NCBI GenBank assembly: GCA_004335835.1
Contig: RWJK01000982.1
Span: 138,529 to 202,528, forward strand
DNA length: 64,000 bases
Source of the DNA: Scenedesmus sp. ARA3
Lineage: Eukaryota > Chlorophyta > Chlorophyceae > Sphaeropleales > Scenedesmaceae
Reading direction: 5' to 3'
Part shown: in pieces, positions 60,926 through 64,000 of the stretch
Layout: each line of letters begins with the position of its first letter
Position numbering within the stretch: position 1 is the stretch's first letter
Notes under the pieces: generated by a model
Database searches by the model: none
The model's input: the letters and a program-made list of their open reading frames with translations, nothing else
Told to the model about the DNA's origin: nothing
Translations under genes and position numbers: made by a program

Positions 60926-61811
60926 GTGCAACAGCAGCAGCAGCAGCAGCATGTGCAGCAGCAGCAGTAACGGCAGCAGCAGCATCAGCAGCAGCAGAGA
61001 TGGGGAGCAAGTTTGACAGCTTGATGCGTGACAAGTTACGAGGTCTGCGCGCTGCTGCTGCTGCTGATTGCTCTGGGCGTGTAGACACAGCATGCACTGT
61101 TACATTGTGTGGCTGCTGCTTTCACGTCTGAAAACGCTGCATCTGCAGCTGCTGCAGCAAGGTAGTACATCTAGCACCGTGTTTGCCAGCTGCAGTTGAG
61201 CTGTGCTGTCCTGCTGCTACCAGGGACATGTCCCAGCCTCTCGTCTGATTGTAAATGCATTAGCCAGGCCCTGCTTACGCTGGATGATCTCCACTTGGTT
61301 GTTTGTGTCCTCCTTGAAGCTGCCCACTGCCAGGCGGTACCGCTTGTCAGCACGGACCTGCAGCAGCAGCAGCAGCGGCAGCAGCAGCAGCAGCAGCAGC
61401 GGGAGGTCCATCATCAACGTGTCGTCAGCAGGTACAACTGCTTCCTAGCTGCTGGCACGGCTGCCAAATGCTGCTGGACAACACGCGGTAGCAACCTCTT
61501 AGATATCATTAAATATCAGCTGCTCGCATGTTGCAACATGGTGCAGCTAGCCTCCTGCATGCATGCATGTGCGATGCGGCAGCTGCTGTGCATGCACCTA
61601 TACTTAGCACCAACTGCTGCACCATCAGCACACATGCTGCAGGTGCAACATGCTGTATCTCGGCACAACAATGCTGTATCCTTGCACAGTGCTGCAGGAG
61701 TGCAGCCAGAGGTCGACTCACACTCCAGTTCATGGCATACACCAGCGTGTTGCTTTCATATGTGTATATCTCTGCCCTCCTTCCAGCAGCTCCATCATCT
61801 GAGTCCCGCAT
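57051..61811 (-). CDS. LWD1/DCAF7-type WD40 protein
   Basis: WD40 scaffold of the DCAF7/AN11/LWD family, which in plants acts in clock and light signalling and in animals as a CUL4 adaptor and kinase scaffold. Nine exons: 61811-61722, 61357-61279, 60828-60738, 60149-60050, 59756-59652, 58959-58829, 58484-58367, 58047-57916, 57359-57051; all phases agree (384 residues, family about 345). Motifs in order: [179 protein letters not shown], and C-terminal EINQLQWS...ILRV. The extra length is an Ala-rich insert of about 50 residues in the last blade (57180-57330). Seven full blades can be accounted for; the start ATG at 61811 matches the family N-terminus. Confidence 0.95.
57626..57715 (-). repeat. 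Donor echo of LWD-like exon 8
   Basis: cagctcacctggcagtcgtc and ~60 exon bases (57648-57713) copy 57908-57970, together with ~25 bp of intron (tcctgccgcccctgccgcag). Confidence 0.97.
58546..58600 (-). repeat. Acceptor echo of LWD-like exon 7
   Basis: gtcagcagggccctcaaaga through tttgtccctgcagcac copies 58441-58492 about 108 bp upstream in the transcript. Confidence 0.97.
58762..58790 (-). repeat. Donor echo of LWD-like exon 6
   Basis: gcacctgaggtcgaa at 58764-58778 copies the exon end (tgaggtcgaacacgcg at 58829). Confidence 0.75.
59040..59410 (-). repeat. Acceptor echoes of LWD-like exon 6
   Basis: gagctgcgtgtccaccacgc through atgtcctg at 59054-59096 and a more diverged copy at 59228-59274; a third decayed copy (accacgccgcactcaacgtc) at 59385-59405. 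Real exon start 58959. Confidence 0.9.
59545..59590 (-). repeat. Donor echo of LWD-like exon 5
   Basis: gtctcacccatatggtgcag plus gtggtgtctatgctgctg at 59548-59585 copies 59645-59683, donor included. Confidence 0.95.
59952..60012 (-). repeat. Donor-side echo of LWD-like exon 4
   Basis: gtcagcagcttgtccagtac through gtcctgtatgctccag copies 60054-60099; the donor has decayed to GTGTTT. Confidence 0.9.
60230..60397 (-). repeat. Two acceptor echoes of LWD-like exon 4
   Basis: ccagcaggtc...cacgccagccctgcagcc copies at 60238-60283 and 60345-60392, with the acceptor, before the real exon start at 60149 (period about 105-115 bp). Confidence 0.95.
60630..60668 (-). repeat. Donor echo of LWD-like exon 3
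   Basis: gcgctcacttgtcagggatc through aacatgagctttgttg at 60627-60661 copies 60729-60762, donor GTGAG included. Confidence 0.95.
60837..60990 (-). repeat. CTG-sense runs at LWD-like exon 3 acceptor
   Basis: Plus-strand CAG runs, so CTG in transcript sense, extending to within about 6 bp of the acceptor at 60829-60831. A second run (61358-61402) abuts the exon 2 acceptor. Confidence 0.95.
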
Positions 61812-62402
61812 GGTGCCCCTACTGCTGCTGTGCTGCTGCTGCTGTTGCTGGGATGCTGTTGCTGTTGGTGTCCCTGCTACCGGCCAGGGACGCACTACAG
61901 CTTAAGGGGTGCCCATGGAAAATGTTGCAAGTGGTATAGGCTTGACTGCAACTGGTGTGCTCGATTCAATCCTGGATTCGGGAGCAGCAGCAGTGTGAAC
62001 TCTGATAAAGGTGTCCTGGGAGATGTGCTGGGAACCGCCTGGGAACAGAACCAATGATTATAAAAAAACCGCAATGTTTGTGGGTGTCGAGTCGTTCGAC
62101 TCCAGCAGCTGAGCTCGCCTGCTGGTCTGTTCATGTGCCATGTCAGAACTTGCTGGCGCCCATCCACATTCTCCACCCGCAAGAGGGTTGTTCTTCAGGA
62201 TGCCAGCAGCAGTGAGCTAACAAGAGCAGTGGTTATTGAAAGGCGTGTGCTTATACAGTCCAAGTCGTGCAGCTGGTGTTTGCTGTGCTGCAGCAAAGTC
62301 ACCGAAACGGCTCGTGACCGCCTAAAACGTGCAAAACAACACATTTGGAACATTTAGTGGCAGCAGATCACGCGTGTTCCAGTACACCTGACACTTTGCA
62401 AC
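61812..62402. other. Divergent intergenic region, LWD-like / SET-like
   Basis: About 590 bp between two head-to-head starts; presumably shared promoter space. Nothing else recognised. Confidence 0.45.
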
Positions 62403-63500
62403 ATGCAATCGGCCTCTGGGACGCTGCGAACAGGCAGTAGGCAGTGCGAAGGCAATGTGAGTACAAAAACCAAGCTATGTCAACCTGCCTGTCGGCAGGA
62501 TCGCAGATCTTGGCGTGTGTTGCATCTTGCAGTGACTACTGCTTGCTTGCAACATCTTTCGTGCTCGTGCCCTGCTAGTGCTTGCGGTTCCATGGCGCAT
62601 TGGCATCTAAATCAACATGGTTTTGGCCTTATGTCTACTGCAGCTGCGTTGCTGGCAACTCACGTTGCTGTCTGGTATTGCCGTACAGCAGCTGCTGCAG
62701 GTTGGCCCTTGTAGCGCTGGCAGCTCCTGAAGACATCAGCATGCACACATCACTCATCCCCCGTCCTTCCTATATAATATTCTTCAAATGTTCGGTGCAA
62801 AGGATGTAAGCCAGCCAGGGCATGTATGCGTTGCGACTCTGCCTTGTGCTGCTGTCTGACGCTGCGCTCCTCCGCAGGCCCTCACTCGCCGCGTGCGCGT
62901 ATGCAGCCGCAGCAGGCCAGCAGCAACCGCCCGCCCCAGCAGCAGCAGCAGCAGCAGGCGCAGAGGGCGGCCGGTGTGTGCTGCAGCAACAGCAGAGCAC
63001 AAGACTGAGGCACCTGGGCTCAGCTTGATGAAATGGCTGAAGGACAATGGCGCACCACAAGACAAGGTTGAGCTGCGGACACTGGAGGTGCAGGCAGCAG
63101 GTGACCCCAGCAGCTGCTGCTGTTACAATTTATATGTTATGTGTCTTTCAAGCATTTGCATGATGTGCAGCTGGCGCAGCAGGAGAACCAGCAAGTGGCT
63201 GAGCAGCAGCAGCTGACTAGATGATGTTCCCTGCTCAAGCGGTTGTGTGCCTGCCAGTAAAGGGGTGCCTAGGAGCTGTGACTGTATGTCTTTAGGGCAT
63301 TGTCTTGGCACCTGTTTGGTGCAGTGCATGGCCAGCTGTCAGCTCTGCAGTGGCATCAGCTGGGCGCGTGGTTGTGTTGTGCGTTCACGGCCGGCGTCGG
63401 GTGATGTTGCACCATGCTGCAGCAGGCAACAGCAGATCTGCTGCAGCGCGTATCTTTTGGGAGCTGGCAGAGACAGCCTGTTTGGTCCATCAACAGCAGT

Positions 63501-63537
<37 letters not shown>

Positions 63538-63868
63538 CTGGCCTGAATGGAGCATCCTCCCCACAAGGAGGCGGACAGCTTCTGGGCAGTTGTGACGTAC
63601 ATGCAGCTTCTCCCCTCACAATTGTGACGTGCACGCAGCTCCGCTTGCCTGCTGAGGATGGGCAGCTGACAACAGTGCGTTGACGCCATGACTCTTGCAG
63701 CAGCTTGACGCTGAACATGATAGGGAAGGCTGCGACAACTGGCGCATCCCACAAGTGCATCCCAGGTGCCATGTGACACGTTGCTGCTGCTGCAGGCTGC
63801 CCGCTTGAAGTGACTGTCGCTGCGCAGCCGCTGGCAGCAGGCGACGTGGCCCTGTCAATTTCTGAGAG

Positions 63869-63907
<39 letters not shown>

Positions 63908-64000
63908 AGGCCGCCCGCTGGATGTGACTGTCGCTGCGCAGCCGCTTGCAGCGGGTGACGTGGCGCTGTCAGTTCCTGAGAAGCTGGTGGTGACGCTGGA
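62403..64000 (+). CDS. SET-domain protein lysine methyltransferase, 5' part (partial)
   Basis: Visible exons: candidate first exon 62403-62456 (ATG, donor GTGAGT), then 62878-63100 and 63910 to beyond the window; phases 0 and 1 agree. Exon 62878 encodes an Arg/Ser/Ala-rich, acid-poor stretch resembling a plastid transit peptide, followed by LSLMKWLKDNGAPQDKVELR. The last exon reads RPLDVTVAAQPLAAGDVALS then VPEKLVVTL. The spacing WL..NGA...KVELR...G..L......GD..LSVP is that of the Rubisco large-subunit methyltransferase-like SET family, whose SET core would come next. The first exon is the weakest part of this model: in frame with exon 2 a stop at 62857 precludes simple upstream extension. 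Confidence 0.75.
63793..63872 (+). repeat. Acceptor echo of SET-like exon 63910
   Basis: tgctgcaggctgcccgcttg through gcgacgtggccctgtcaatt and tctgagag copies the acceptor and first ~70 bases of the exon at 63910, 112 bp upstream. A (CTG)n run at 63869-63907 separates the two and forms the real acceptor. Confidence 0.95.

Overview
The window is nuclear DNA of a green alga (Chlorophyta, most likely Chlorophyceae). Evidence: intron-dense genes with GT-AG junctions, plant/algal-type proteins (LWD-type WD40, UBP14, a plastid-type SET methyltransferase), CAG/CTG microsatellites coding Gln, Ala and Ser runs, and short CCCTAAA blocks (the TTTAGGG telomere type). I cannot name the species. No tRNA, rRNA, CRISPR array, virus or intact transposon was recognised.

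Layout: (1) 136-943, minus, 5' part of a SAAL1-like armadillo protein leaving the window on the left. (2) 2319-4693, minus, PPR-like organelle protein. (3) 6661-12377, minus, GH32 invertase/fructofuranosidase in 8 exons. (4) 13707-20423, plus, OPT/YSL-type transporter in 11 exons, divergent from GH32. (5) 25755-34620, minus, MGCxxxK (acylation-type) GAF-domain protein kinase in about 15 exons. (6) 36466-45351, plus, UBP14/USP5-type deubiquitinase in 18 exons. (7) 49106-55549, minus, secreted protein of RCC1-like repeats, Cys-rich sushi-like modules, an Ig/cadherin-like module and an EGF-like module. (8) 57051-61811, minus, LWD1/DCAF7-type WD40 protein in 9 exons. (9) 62403 to the right edge, plus, start of a SET-domain methyltransferase. 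The genes are unrelated in function; this is ordinary chromosomal neighbourhood, not a cluster. Exons were built by hand and reading-frame phase checked at each junction; the complete models close in frame, except one suspected indel in gene 7.

The outstanding feature is architectural. About forty exon edges, in all nine genes, are accompanied by extra local copies of the edge: the last or first 20-120 coding bases together with the splice site, repeated once to eight times in the adjoining intron, same orientation, commonly every 85-135 bp. Copies of 5' splice sites lie downstream of the real site and copies of 3' splice sites upstream, as expected for tandem duplications that straddle exon boundaries. 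Two genes carry the same thing at their stop codons, so it is not restricted to introns. I call these copies 'exon-edge echoes'. Some lie next to telomere-like CCCTAAA blocks. A second pattern is that CTG runs, in transcript sense, sit directly against many 3' splice sites, while coding exons carry the CAG sense.
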